This document shows positions 7,943-16,925 of a stretch of 64,000 bases of DNA, piece by piece. Position numbers and translations under genes: made by a program. Positions within the stretch are counted from its first letter, which is position 1. Each line of letters starts with the position of its first letter. The DNA is from JAHIKV01 sp963733145. GTDB taxonomy: Bacteria; Planctomycetota; Planctomycetia; Pirellulales; Thermoguttaceae. A model generated the notes under the pieces. That model ran no database searches and was not told the DNA's origin. It worked only from the letters and a program-made list of their open reading frames with translations. The stretch spans positions 372,001 through 436,000 of the forward strand of contig CAVTCJ010000005.1 in assembly GCA_963733145.1 (NCBI GenBank), read 5' to 3'.

Positions 7943-8920
7943 CTACCAGCGCTCGATTTTCAGGCCCGGGATCGCTTGCTGCAACTCGGTGATGCCGGCG
8001 TCGGTTGTCTTGCTGTCCTTGCCCACGTTCAGTTCTTCGAGGTGCGACAATCCCTTGAGATGCTTTAGACCGGCATCTGTCACGTTGGTGCCGGTGATGC
8101 GTAGTTCATGCAACTCTGCAAGCCCGGCGAGATTCTCCAAGCCGGCGTCCGTCACTTTCGTGTGTGCAATGTCCAACCCCCTGAGATGTGACATTTCTCC
8201 GAGATGCTTTAGCCCTGCATCGTCAATATCGGTTTTAGAGATTGACAAGTCGGATATTCGACGGAGACCTTTGAGGTGATTCAACCCTGCGCTAGTAACC
8301 TTTGAGTTGTCCAGGTTTAGATAGACAAGGTGAACAAGACCTTCGAGATGTTCGAGTGAGTTGTCATCCACGCCGGTGCCTGCTAAAACCAAGCTTCGCA
8401 GTTGCTTAAGTTCTCTCAGATGCCGTAAACCTGGGCCTTTAACTTTTGTTTCGCCTAGATTAAGTCCCTCCAGCTTCGTGAGCGACCCTAGGTGCTCCAA
8501 TCCGGCATCGGTAATGTTGATGTTGCAAAGTCCTAGTCTTCTGAGATTTATCAAACCACTAAGATGTTTCAAGCCATCGTCGGTCAATTCGTCGCAATAG
8601 GTAAGATCCAATATATCAAGCTGCGTCAGTTGTTCCAGATGTCTTAATTCCGCATCGCTCACCGGAGTGAAGCCGAGCTCGAGTTTCTTCAGCTCCCGCA
8701 GCTTACCCACAAGTTCTAGCACCTGCTCCAAGTCTGAAATTTTGCCATCAGTGAGATTGACGCAGAGCCTGCCCGCAGATTTCCCAGAGGGATCGTTTTC
8801 AATAACAACCGTGCCGCCCATCGCCATAATTCTGGCGGCGGCATTCATGTCGGGCGCGGCATAGCAACCGCCACACGACAGCAACTGGAACACCAGAAGC
8901 AAAATGAAGGCATTTCTCAT
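7943..8920 (-). CDS. Secreted leucine-rich repeat protein
   Basis: A 325-residue protein with an N-terminal export signal (MRNAFILLLVFQLLSCGGC); LLSCGGC may be a lipobox. About ten LRR units of ~24 residues follow, with the pattern LxxLxxLxLxxTxVTDAGLKHL, which predicts a curved solenoid for protein binding outside the cytoplasm. Such ribonuclease-inhibitor-like or bacterial TDAGL repeats are common in planctomycetes. The gene stands alone between two transposase remnants; its ATG is 33 bp from the end of a deleted RAYT element. The ligand is unknown. Confidence 0.85.
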   Translation of the reverse strand: MRNAFILLLVFQLLSCGGCYAAPDMNAAARIMAMGGTVVIENDPSGKSAGRLCVNLTDGKISDLEQVLELVGKLRELKKLELGFTPVSDAELRHLEQLTQLDILDLTYCDELTDDGLKHLSGLINLRRLGLCNINITDAGLEHLGSLTKLEGLNLGETKVKGPGLRHLRELKQLRSLVLAGTGVDDNSLEHLEGLVHLVYLNLDNSKVTSAGLNHLKGLRRISDLSISKTDIDDAGLKHLGEMSHLRGLDIAHTKVTDAGLENLAGLAELHELRITGTNVTDAGLKHLKGLSHLEELNVGKDSKTTDAGITELQQAIPGLKIERW

Positions 8921-8952
8921 TTGTATGTCTCCTTGATAGAACAGGGTCCCGC

Positions 8953-9168
8953 AAAGCGGTCGGAAGTCGTTTTCAAAGCCGTCATGGGGCCGGCTCCTTG
9001 GACCACAGCTTGAAAGTCCGCCGCCTTACGGAACAATCGCATCCGTCCCGCGTCCCGATAGAGCACTTGGTACACCAACCCGCCTGCAGTTGCACGAATC
9101 CGCCGTGGCATGACAACAGCATACCAGAAACCATATTCTTGTTAAAGGAAACGACATCCGACCCCTTT
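8953..9168 (-). mobile_element. Internally deleted RAYT element (MITE-like)
   Basis: Imperfect inverted ends AAAGCGGTCGGAAGTCGTTT (8953-8972) and AACGACATCCGACCCCTTT (9149-9167) flank about 180 bp. Inside are only the first ~38 codons of a transposase (MPRRIRATAGGLVYQVLYRD..., start at 9111), joined directly to its last few codons. The alignment to the tail fragment at 16533-16670 shows the join. About 550 bp are missing, as in MITE formation. Confidence 0.7.
8995..9111 (-). pseudogene. RAYT N-terminal fragment
   Basis: About 38 codons starting MPRRIRATAGGLVYQVLYRD, homologous to the N-termini of the transposases at 15411 and 50789 (MPRR/TxRxxxGGxVYHVLNR). The HUH motif and tyrosine are absent, so it cannot be active. 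Confidence 0.75.
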
Positions 9169-9189
9169 ATCCTTTTCCTTTATCCTTTT

Positions 9190-11316
9190 TTATCGGGGTT
9201 CGCTGAACTGCACTTTCTGGCCTTCCTGGTAGCCCTTGATCTTGATGAAAACGTAGCTCGTATTCTCGCGATTGATGCGTTCGGCCCGGGCAAGCGTTTT
9301 CTGTTCGGCGGGCGAAAGGGGGCGGCCGGCCAAATGAGCGCGGCATACCTCGGCCAACCGCAACGTCAGCGGGATATCGACGAACCAGTCGCCCAAGCTG
9401 TAGAAGCCGTCCCACTTGCCGTACTCTGCCTCGTGGAGATCCTCCTGGATCGCGCGGATCAAGACCATCGCCGTGTCGAGTTGGCCGAGTCTTTCCGCCG
9501 CGGGCAGCTCGGTCGTAGCTGCTTGGGCAACCGCCAGCAACATCCGATTGGCATGCAGATGCAGCCGGACTTGCGTGAGCACGTGGGCTTGGAAGAAGTT
9601 TCGCCGCGGCTTCGGCACGACGGCCAGCGCTTGCTCGGCCAACAGATTGGCCCGTTGCCAGCGCAAGTCGGCCTCACTGCAGATCTTGACTACCCGGGCG
9701 GCATAAGCCTTCGTGCCGGCGACTTTCAGATAGTCGTAGCGGACGCGCGAGGTCTCGTCGTCGTGAATCGTCCGCAGCAGCAACTCGCGGGCGGACCATT
9801 GTTGGAACACGTCGGACATATTGTCGTCTTCGCCGCTCCCGTAGCTCGCCGGAGCGTCGAAATAGGCCCTGTAATACCGCACGAGCGCCGCCGCGGCATC
9901 GTCGCCGAACTCCTCGCGCGACCAGCGCGTCAAGAACTCCTCGGTCGCATCGGCGGCCGAGCGGACCCACGGCCGCGCATCCCAGGCCAGCTCCATGACC
10001 GCGCGCGTGGTCATCACGTGCGGGCGGATATTGGAGGGATTGAGCAGCATATACCGCGTGCCGCCGGCTTTGACGGCGCGTCCCAGTTCGCGGGCGATGC
10101 GGTCCACCGGCACCCGCTCGGTCAGGTTGTTGCCGTTTCGTCCGATGACTCCGGTGTGATAGTAGACGCCGTCGCCGGGGCCGATCATGCCGCCGTCGTC
10201 GATCATCCCCCGGCCGTTGTCGGCCCAAACGCGAATCACGCCCGGCGGCAACTTGAGTGCTCCGTCCCGCAGCAACCCGCTCCCTTCCATCCAGCTATTG
10301 AGAATGAACACCGGCGGCGGCTCCGGACGCTGCTTCCGGACGATCTCGATCTGCCGATTGATGGCCTCGCGGATCATCTTCGCGCGGCCTTGTTCGTCCT
10401 TAGGCGCGTCGACGATGTCCTCCCAGAAGGGTCGGTCGTAGCGGCCGCGCAAGCCCAACGTCCAGATCACCTCCTGGTTCGGGTCATATTGCGACACCGC
10501 ACGTCGCCACGCCGAAAAGAGCCGGTCGAGGCTATAGGGGACTTCCTTCGGCCACTGATAGACGTTCAGCCCCAGCGGTTCGTTGTGGTGTTGAGTGATA
10601 ATCAGCCCGCGCTCGCCGGCGGCGCGGACTTGCGGCTCGTAGGGAAACACAAACGTGTTGGGAGCGATCATGTCGCCTTTCAGCCGCAGCAGCGCTTCAA
10701 AGATGTGGTCCCACGTTTTCAGCGAGATGCCCGTCTTGTCGGCCGTGCCGGGCCGCCACGCGGTCAGCAGGTCTTCGTCGTTCATGAACCAGCCGCGATA
10801 GTGAAAAGTCGGCGACGGCGGCTGCTCGACAAAGTCGGCCGGCACGGCGACGCTTTGGCGGCGCGCGGGCGGATTGTCGGTCCACCAGTAAAGCGGATCG
10901 ACGTTCAGAAAGCGCCCGGAAAACTCATAGACGGCATAGATCACACCGCGGACGTCGGAGCCGGTGAGCACGACGGCCTGTCGCACGGGCTTGCCCGGCC
11001 AGGGATCGGCCACCGCCTGGATGCGCAGCACCTCCCAGCCGGTCGGCCGCGGGACGGCTGCCGGCAGATGATGCGAGTAAGTAACGGCGATTACGGTGCC
11101 CGACGCCTCCTCGGGCTTATCGACCACGCGCACGGCACGGCCGAACACGGCCTCCAAATCCCGCGCCAGATCGGCGGCGGCCTTGCAAATCGGCCCGGGC
11201 TCGCGCGGATCGACCAGCAGCGTCACGTTCGAGTCGATCACCACCTGCGCCGCTGCGGGCAGGCAAAGAATGGCCAACAGAGCCAGAGTTGCAAGGATTA
11301 TGCTGATCTTTCTCAT
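9190..11316 (-). CDS. Glycoside hydrolase family 115-like protein (alpha-glucuronidase)
   Basis: A 708-residue protein with a clear signal peptide (MRKISIILATLALLAILCLP), so it acts in the periplasm or outside. The start at 11316 was chosen for that signal peptide and a GAGG ribosome site; the frame extends further upstream without merit. The N-terminal half has GH115 features such as GVIYAVYEFSGRFLNVDPLY, YRGWFMNDED and the downstream TWDHIFEALLRLKGD. GH115 enzymes release glucuronic or 4-O-methylglucuronic acid from xylan side chains. The neighbouring hexuronate-type permease supports that role. The protein is shorter than many GH115 enzymes at the C-terminus. The family assignment rests on motif memory, not a search. 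Confidence 0.75.
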   Translation of the reverse strand: MRKISIILATLALLAILCLPAAAQVVIDSNVTLLVDPREPGPICKAAADLARDLEAVFGRAVRVVDKPEEASGTVIAVTYSHHLPAAVPRPTGWEVLRIQAVADPWPGKPVRQAVVLTGSDVRGVIYAVYEFSGRFLNVDPLYWWTDNPPARRQSVAVPADFVEQPPSPTFHYRGWFMNDEDLLTAWRPGTADKTGISLKTWDHIFEALLRLKGDMIAPNTFVFPYEPQVRAAGERGLIITQHHNEPLGLNVYQWPKEVPYSLDRLFSAWRRAVSQYDPNQEVIWTLGLRGRYDRPFWEDIVDAPKDEQGRAKMIREAINRQIEIVRKQRPEPPPVFILNSWMEGSGLLRDGALKLPPGVIRVWADNGRGMIDDGGMIGPGDGVYYHTGVIGRNGNNLTERVPVDRIARELGRAVKAGGTRYMLLNPSNIRPHVMTTRAVMELAWDARPWVRSAADATEEFLTRWSREEFGDDAAAALVRYYRAYFDAPASYGSGEDDNMSDVFQQWSARELLLRTIHDDETSRVRYDYLKVAGTKAYAARVVKICSEADLRWQRANLLAEQALAVVPKPRRNFFQAHVLTQVRLHLHANRMLLAVAQAATTELPAAERLGQLDTAMVLIRAIQEDLHEAEYGKWDGFYSLGDWFVDIPLTLRLAEVCRAHLAGRPLSPAEQKTLARAERINRENTSYVFIKIKGYQEGQKVQFSEPR

Positions 11317-11466
11317 ATCTGAACCTCGATAGTTGAGTAGGTCAGGCATTCCGCGCCTGACGGCTTGATTTACTCGGAAGAAGCTACCATCAACCTGGTC
11401 CGCAATGGGGAACTCTTGGCGGACGGTTGACTCATCCAACTTGTGCGCAAATCTTTTCATGTGAAG

Positions 11467-12504
11467 CTACCCCCTTTTCTCATTCCCCTTCCTCCGCTCG
11501 ATTCGCTGGACCTCTTTCTCGAAATCACTTTCAAACGCCCGATCTTGTCTGACGCGAAAGACCGCGTATTGCTCTTCGGCGAGTCGTTTGGCGACCTCGG
11601 CGGAAACGAGGCCGGCATTGGTCAATACTTCATATTCGTTGAACGCCAGGAACGCGTCCAGTTTGGCGGCCCAATCGGCCATTCGCATCGGGACTTGGCG
11701 GGCCGCCTGGTTTTCGGCGTAGTCCAAGTACATAGTGACGATCCGCTCCAATTCCTTGATCTCCTCCTCGATCAGATAATTCTTGGCGATCGACACGTCG
11801 CTCTTGTGGATTTTGCCGCGGGGAGCGTCTTTCCAGGTGGTCAACCCCATGCTCGGCTTCGCGGCGTCGGCCCGTCCGGCGATGATTTCGGCTGCCATCT
11901 GGCCGGTTACGGCCCAGTGCAGTTTGTTCTGGACGGTCTTGAAGAACGTCTTGCTCAGGTCCGCGTCCTTGTCGTAGTCGATGCTGCACTGCTCGTAGAT
12001 GTCGGTGATTTTGAGATAGAACCGCCGCTCGCTGGCGCGTATCTCGCGGATGCGTTCCAGAAGCTCGTCGAAGTAGTCCTTGCCGAACCGCCGGTTGAGC
12101 TTCAGCCGCTCGTCGTCGAGCACAAACCCCTTGACGACGAATTCCCGGAGCGTTTGGGTTGCCCAGATGCGGAATCGGGTGGCCTGGGCGCTGTTGACCC
12201 GATAGCCGACCGAAATAATCGCATCCAGGTTGTAGAACTCGATTTCCCGTCTAACCTCGCGGCTGCCCTCCTTCTGAACTCTTTGAATTCTTCTAAGAGT
12301 TGCCTTCCGGCACAGTTCGCCCGCGTCGTAAATCTCTTTCAGGTGGTAACTTATGGTCGGAATCTCCACCCCGAACAGCTCGGCGATCTTCTTCTGGTCG
12401 AGCCAAAAGGTCTCGGATTCATGGAGCACCTCGATCCTGACAGCCCCCTCCTGGGTCTGGTACAGAAACAGCTCTCCTTCGTTGTGTTGTTCGGGGCTTT
12501 TCAT
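11467..12504 (-). CDS. RhuM-family protein
   Basis: A 345-residue protein with the RhuM pattern: LFLYQTQEGAVRIEVLHESE, then ETFWLDQKKIAELFGVEIPT, which resembles a DNA-binding helix-turn-helix, then NLDAIISVGYRVNSAQATRF and the helical C-terminus KLDAFLAFNEYEVL. Family members are often found on islands and near phage-like genes. The biochemical role is unknown despite the 'virulence' label. Here it sits inside an apparent glucuronate-use cluster on the same strand, which looks like an accessory insertion. It has no obvious partner gene. Confidence 0.9.
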   Translation of the reverse strand: MKSPEQHNEGELFLYQTQEGAVRIEVLHESETFWLDQKKIAELFGVEIPTISYHLKEIYDAGELCRKATLRRIQRVQKEGSREVRREIEFYNLDAIISVGYRVNSAQATRFRIWATQTLREFVVKGFVLDDERLKLNRRFGKDYFDELLERIREIRASERRFYLKITDIYEQCSIDYDKDADLSKTFFKTVQNKLHWAVTGQMAAEIIAGRADAAKPSMGLTTWKDAPRGKIHKSDVSIAKNYLIEEEIKELERIVTMYLDYAENQAARQVPMRMADWAAKLDAFLAFNEYEVLTNAGLVSAEVAKRLAEEQYAVFRVRQDRAFESDFEKEVQRIERRKGNEKRG

Positions 12505-12522
12505 GCGTTCACGCCCTTTTGG

Positions 12523-13644
12523 TTATCCAACCTTTCCCCGCCGCTTCGCCACGGTCCGGTAAACAGCCAGTACGTTTTCCAAAGGGGTGTCGGGCTGAAT
12601 GGAGTGGCTTGGCGCGAGGATATACCCGCCGCCGGAGCCGACTTCGTCCATCAGGCGGTTGACTTCGGCCTCGATTTCCGTCGGGGTCGAGCGTTGCAGC
12701 CATCCCTGGACGTCGACTGCGCCGTGCAAAGCGATCCGGCCGCCGAACTCCCGCTTCAACTCGTAGGGATTCATGCCCACGGCCCGCGGCTGGATGGTTT
12801 GCAGGGCGTCCATACCGCATTGGATAAAGCGCGGCAACAAGGCGCGGCTCGACCCGCAGCAGTGGTGCGACACCTTGGCGCCGTAGCCGTGGATCAGATC
12901 GAACAGTTCCTTCTTCTTGGCGGCGAAATACTTGTCGAAAGCGGCCGGCGAAATCGACAGGCCCCGCTGGCTGCCGAAATCGTCGCCGCAAAGGACCAGG
13001 TCGATGCGTCCGGCCGCGGCCTCCAGGATGCGCTCGACGTGGGCCATGTAGAAGCGGTGCCGCCGCTCGACGAGGTGCAGGTAGACGGGATCGCCCAGGG
13101 CGATGTCGAGGAACACCTGCTCGACTCCCCGGCCGAAGGCCACGCCGTTGATGAAATCCTGGACGTGGGTCCCGCCCGTGATGATAGCCAGGCCGGGATA
13201 TTTTTCGCACAGGGCCGGCAGAGCGGAATAGTCGAACCAGTCGGGGTTCGGCCAGGGAAACTTCTCGGCCTCTTCGACGGTGGTCCACGCCGCGTAGGGC
13301 AAGCCGACCGGTTCGGCATACTCGCCGTACTCGTTCGACAGCGGCCGGCGACGGATGCCCCACAGGTTCGTCGAGGAGCCGTCCGGGTAGCTTGCCGGCG
13401 GCGGGCCGATGTAGGGAGGATTGACGTAACGCAGGTCGGTCCCCAACCGCCCGGCGACGCCGCCGTCTTCGAGGGCCGAGGCGCTGCCGCCCATCGTGCC
13501 GCTGATGCGTCGTGGTTCACCCAGGCCGAAATGCCGCAGCAGCGCTTCGTGAATCTCCGGCGTGGCGTAGTAGTCGCAAGGCGTGTAGTCGGGTTGCGTA
13601 TGATTCAACGATGCTTGCACGCGCTCGCGCGGTGTCATGACCAT
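12523..13644 (-). CDS. Uroporphyrinogen decarboxylase family protein (URO-D-like)
   Basis: A 373-residue TIM-barrel protein of the URO-D/MtaA superfamily. It starts MVMTPRERVQASLNHTQPDY, a typical URO-D opening. HCCGSSRALLPRFIQCGMDA and LQTIQPRAVGMN match the C-terminal half of the methyltransferase-like branch, where a His and Cys can bind zinc. It is unlikely to be the heme enzyme: planctomycetes carry many such paralogues of unknown substrate, often beside sugar genes. The start at 13644 lies 11 bp after the permease stop, so the two are co-transcribed. Confidence 0.8.
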   Translation of the reverse strand: MVMTPRERVQASLNHTQPDYTPCDYYATPEIHEALLRHFGLGEPRRISGTMGGSASALEDGGVAGRLGTDLRYVNPPYIGPPPASYPDGSSTNLWGIRRRPLSNEYGEYAEPVGLPYAAWTTVEEAEKFPWPNPDWFDYSALPALCEKYPGLAIITGGTHVQDFINGVAFGRGVEQVFLDIALGDPVYLHLVERRHRFYMAHVERILEAAAGRIDLVLCGDDFGSQRGLSISPAAFDKYFAAKKKELFDLIHGYGAKVSHHCCGSSRALLPRFIQCGMDALQTIQPRAVGMNPYELKREFGGRIALHGAVDVQGWLQRSTPTEIEAEVNRLMDEVGSGGGYILAPSHSIQPDTPLENVLAVYRTVAKRRGKVG

Positions 13645-13654
13645 CTTCAGACTC

Positions 13655-15109
13655 CTATCGGATGTCAACTGGCTTGTCGGCCTCGGTGCGCGGCTCGTCG
13701 TCAATGACCATCGGTTCCAGCCGCGGCAGCAGAAGTTGAATGAACCCCGTGGCCACCAAATACGACGAGCCGGCGATGATGAACGGGATCAGGTAATCCT
13801 TCTCGCCGTAAACACGTTCCGTCCAATCCAAAATGTAGCCGACCAGCGGAGCCAGCCAGAGCATGCCGATACACCCCGCGGTGCCGCCAATGCCGACGAC
13901 CGAGGCAACGGCCTTGCGCGGAACCGTGTCCGATACAATCGTGTACAGATTCGCCGCGAAGCCGGAGTGCGCGGCAGCGGCCAGCCCAATCAGCAGCACC
14001 GACACCCACAGGTTGCTTATGCGGGCAACCGTGACGACCGGCAGGACGGCCAAGGCGCAGACGAGAAAGGCGGTTTTGCGGGCCACGTTGACCGAGGCCC
14101 CGCGGCGGATCAACCACGAAGAAAGCCCCCCGCCGCTGATGCTGCCCGCGTCGGCCAGCAAATAAACCACCAACAACGGCCAAAAAACATGCTTCAAGTC
14201 GATGCCGTGGTTGTTCTTGAGAAATTTCGGCATCCAATACAGATAAAACCACCATACCGGACTGGCCAGAAACATTCCTATCGCGAAGGCCCAGGTCTGC
14301 CGATAGCGCAGCAATTTAAGCCAAGGAATCTGTCCGGACGGATCGGGCGGATCGCGGCGGATAATCGCCAGCTCGGCCGGCGAGACCCGCGGATGCCGCT
14401 CGGGACGATCGTACATCATCAGCCAGAAAATCAACCACACGAAGCCCAGCGCTCCGGTGACGAAGAAGGCGGCCGGCCACCCCCAGCCCAAACGTACGAC
14501 GATGAATTGCGCGACATAGGTGGCGATGATGATTCCCACCATGCTGCCGCTGTTGAAAAGTCCGGTTGCCACGGCGCGCTCGCTTTTGGGATGCCAAAGG
14601 CCGATGGTCTTGATGGCGCCGGGAAAGTTGCCGCCTTCGGCCATACCCAGCGCGAACCGCGCCGTGCTGAATCCGATCACCGACATCAGCGCCGGCGTCA
14701 GGCCGCCCAGGACCGTGCCGGCGAACGCCGCGTTCCACCACGGCAAACCGTGCGACACCAGCGGCGCCACCAGTCCGTGGGCCACGGCCGCTATGCTCCA
14801 AACCACCACCGCCAAGGTGAATCCTCTGCGCTCGCCGAGCCAGTCCATCATCTTGCCGGCAACCGTGTAGCTGATGGCATAGGCCAGCGTGAAAACGGTC
14901 ACAATAAAGCTGAATTCCTGCTCCGTCCAATGATATTCGTCCGTCAGCGTCGGACCAAGAACCGCAAACACTTGGCGATCAACGTAGTTGATCGTCGTCG
15001 CGAAGAACATCAGGGCGCAGATGACCCAGCGATAATGGGTGCGTCGCCCTTCCGGGAGATCGGCGGCCGCTGCCGGGCTTTGGGATCCTACTTGAGTTGT
15101 CTCCGACAC
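13655..15109 (-). CDS. MFS transporter, hexuronate (ACS/ExuT) type
   Basis: A 484-residue inner-membrane protein with about 12 helices. It has the signature RWVICALMFFATTINYVDRQ of the anion:cation symporter branch (ExuT and GudP) and the loop motif DWLGERRGF after helix 2. ALGMAEGGNFPGAIKTIGLW is the classic helix 4-5 segment of hexuronate and tartrate permeases. It probably imports glucuronate or galacturonate with protons. It is the first gene of a row that includes a URO-D-like protein and a GH115-like enzyme on the same strand, consistent with uptake of the acid released by the hydrolase. Confidence 0.88.
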   Translation of the reverse strand: MSETTQVGSQSPAAAADLPEGRRTHYRWVICALMFFATTINYVDRQVFAVLGPTLTDEYHWTEQEFSFIVTVFTLAYAISYTVAGKMMDWLGERRGFTLAVVVWSIAAVAHGLVAPLVSHGLPWWNAAFAGTVLGGLTPALMSVIGFSTARFALGMAEGGNFPGAIKTIGLWHPKSERAVATGLFNSGSMVGIIIATYVAQFIVVRLGWGWPAAFFVTGALGFVWLIFWLMMYDRPERHPRVSPAELAIIRRDPPDPSGQIPWLKLLRYRQTWAFAIGMFLASPVWWFYLYWMPKFLKNNHGIDLKHVFWPLLVVYLLADAGSISGGGLSSWLIRRGASVNVARKTAFLVCALAVLPVVTVARISNLWVSVLLIGLAAAAHSGFAANLYTIVSDTVPRKAVASVVGIGGTAGCIGMLWLAPLVGYILDWTERVYGEKDYLIPFIIAGSSYLVATGFIQLLLPRLEPMVIDDEPRTEADKPVDIR

Positions 15110-15194
15110 GATGGATTGGTTCCTCCCATTCTTTTCGACGTCTTGCCGCTCCGATTGTCCGACTGCGACGTCGCTCTAGTGCCGCAAACGGGCT

Positions 15195-15278
15195 GAATTG
15201 ACGGGTGCCACGGTTGGCTTGTCCAACCGTGTTTCCCGCACTGCTGGACCAGCCAGCAGTGGCACCCAACGTGTCAAT
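15195..15278. repeat. Palindromic element, family G
   Basis: TTGACGGGTGCCACGGTTGG... pairs with ...CAGTGGCACCCAACGTGTCAA. A second copy is at 29515-29590. It lies just upstream of the permease start. Confidence 0.75.
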
Positions 15279-15399
15279 CGAGGTCGGTTGAGGCACTAGG
15301 CGCGGCCCGCATCTCGGCTGATTTATCCCCGCGGGTTATCCGGCAAATCGGTTTTCCATTATACAGTCTCCCCGGGTGGGATCACAAGGAGGTAAGAGC

Positions 15400-16136
15400 G
15401 TCGGGAGTCTTTACTGCGGATGTTTGGCCCACGGCCGGCCGCGCGGACGTAGCGTGGATTGTAGTCCCAGCCGCTTCGCCGTCCGCGCCTGCCACGCCGC
15501 CTCGCCAAACGGCGCACCGCGCACCACCGACCGCCGCAACGCCTCCAACTCGGCCTCGGTTTGCGGCCGCTCGACGTGTTGCCGCCAACGACGCGGCAAG
15601 GCCAGCGGCCCGGCGTCCACCAGGCCCGCCTGGTTGCCGTGTCGGCGATGCCACAGACTCGACCACCGCCAGGCGTCCGCCTCCTCGACCAGCTTTGCCC
15701 GCAACGGATTTCGCTCCACGTAGCGGAGCACCGTCAACAGGTGCTCGTCTCTCTGAATGGGAAACGACTTGAAACGGCCTTGGTAAAACGGGCCGGTGCC
15801 CGCCGTGCGATGCGCCGCGTGCCAGCGTTGCGTGTGCGTGACGGTCAGCCAACGCATGAACTCCGAGAGGTCGCCGTCGCCACGCGGCCAAAGCACGAGG
15901 TGCCAGTGGTTGGGCATCATGCACCACGCCAAGACCCGCATCGGCAGCCGGGCCTTCGCCTGCTCGATCACCTCCTCGAAGGCCTCGAAATCCCGCTGCT
16001 TGCCGAAAATCCGCATCCGCCCCACGGCTCGATTGAACACGTGGTAGACATACCCCCCGGTCGAGACTCGCAATCGTCGTGGCATGAGCAGAGACTACCA
16101 CGTTCCTCCGGTTTTGTCAATCTAAAGACTCCCGAC
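15400..16136 (-). mobile_element. RAYT element with perfect 14 bp inverted ends
   Basis: GTCGGGAGTCTTTA at 15400-15413 and its exact complement at 16123-16136 bracket the intact transposase. The left end contains the TAA stop of the transposase gene. The right end continues CCCTTTAGCGGTCC, also found at the end of the 7.3-7.9 kb copy. Confidence 0.8.
15411..16085 (-). CDS. REP-associated tyrosine transposase (RAYT2), intact
   Basis: A 224-residue Y1/HUH transposase. It has the opening MPRRLRVSTGGYVYHVFNRA, the HUH motif in CMMPNHWHLVLW (about residues 56-67), FYQGRFKSFPIQ, and the segment RYVERNPLRAKLV that carries the probable catalytic Tyr. The C-terminus TAKRLGLQSTLRPRGRPW is typical of the family. 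RAYTs nick single-stranded REP hairpins and are thought to spread them. This is the only copy of its subfamily here with a full reading frame. The stop codon lies in the left inverted end of the element. Confidence 0.92.
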   Translation of the reverse strand: MPRRLRVSTGGYVYHVFNRAVGRMRIFGKQRDFEAFEEVIEQAKARLPMRVLAWCMMPNHWHLVLWPRGDGDLSEFMRWLTVTHTQRWHAAHRTAGTGPFYQGRFKSFPIQRDEHLLTVLRYVERNPLRAKLVEEADAWRWSSLWHRRHGNQAGLVDAGPLALPRRWRQHVERPQTEAELEALRRSVVRGAPFGEAAWQARTAKRLGLQSTLRPRGRPWAKHPQ

Positions 16137-16566
16137 CCCTTTAGCGGTCCCTTTATCGGTCTCTGTAGGCATCTTATTGAGGCTTGTCGCCAGGAGCCAT
16201 AATGCAATTCCCCCCATAAACGTTCCCACGGGGAATGCAACGCACATAAAAATGCCGCCCCAAAAAATGCGCTTTGCGAGCCCCCGAAGGGAAAACACCA
16301 CTTCTTTTTGCTATCGTCCAGTGCAAAAATACCCCTATAGGAAAAAGTAAGAAGCTGCACGATGTGGCAAGTAGACAAATAGAAATCATTTCGGCTGTTG
16401 CCTGTGGGTTGGCGGCAGTGCCGGCATTGAAAGTTTCAATCATCCCAAAAACAACGACCAGAATCCCAATCATCCAACTTAGCGTGAGCACAGTTGCAAG
16501 AGTCCGCAATAGAGATAACGTTAGAACGCACGCAAAGGGGTCGGAAGTCGTTTTTGAAACCATCAT
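16122..16566 (-). CDS. Hypothetical membrane protein, frameshifted, bounded by transposon ends
   Basis: The first frame (16290-16566) has two strong membrane helices (LTLSWMIGILVVVFGMIE and LLATSCSFLLFPIGVFL). The matching second half is in another frame (RIFWGGIFMCVAFPVGTFMG then GIALWLLATSLNKM), so a single-base shift near 16280 splits a protein with about four helices. The apparent start (MMVSKTTSDPF) is encoded by the tail of a RAYT fragment and the TAG stop lies in the inverted end of the RAYT2 element. The family is not recognised. It may be a genuine gene whose ends were replaced by repeats. Confidence 0.45.
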
Positions 16567-16670
16567 GGAGCAGGCTCCATGCGCGGCCGTCCTGGCGGAC
16601 GAAAAGTCGATTCCAAATTATAGCGTTTGGCCGTCCGCCGCGCCCAGCGGTCGCTTCCGAACGGGCGACC
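16533..16670 (-). pseudogene. RAYT C-terminal fragment
   Basis: Read on the minus strand, 16563-16670 encodes GRPFGSDRWARRTAKRYNLE followed by STFRPPGRPRMEPAP and a stop. This matches the C-terminal pattern of the intact transposases (RPFG...RTAKRLGLESTLRxxGRPR). The element end GGGGTCGGAAGTCGTTTTT follows at 16536-16554. The rest of the gene is missing. It belongs to the same subfamily as the deleted element at 8953-9168. Confidence 0.75.
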
Positions 16671-16925
16671 GCTTTACGGCGACGGAATCAAAGGAAATAG
16701 TTGAGGGGTTGATTCACATATAAAGACTCCCGACCATGTTACAACTCCAAGTGAACAAGGCGGATTCTCAGGCTGCCATTGCCTGGCTCGCAGACCACAT
16801 TATTCTACCGCAGATAGGGGAGAGAGGGCAACCTGGAAATTTCCTATTCGGTCAGGACGGGTGCAAGTTGTGCTTTGCAGGGGCGTTGCGCAGGGCCGTT
16901 GTCGCTTTTCAGCACCAGCGGCCGC

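Noticed and set aside
9000..11320. Long plus-strand open frame opposite the GH115 gene
   Set aside because: It is an antisense shadow of high-GC coding sequence; its translation is low-complexity in Arg, Gly and Ala without motifs.
11443..13707. 754-codon plus-strand open frame opposite RhuM and URO-D
   Set aside because: It spans the antisense of two recognised genes and has no domain of its own.
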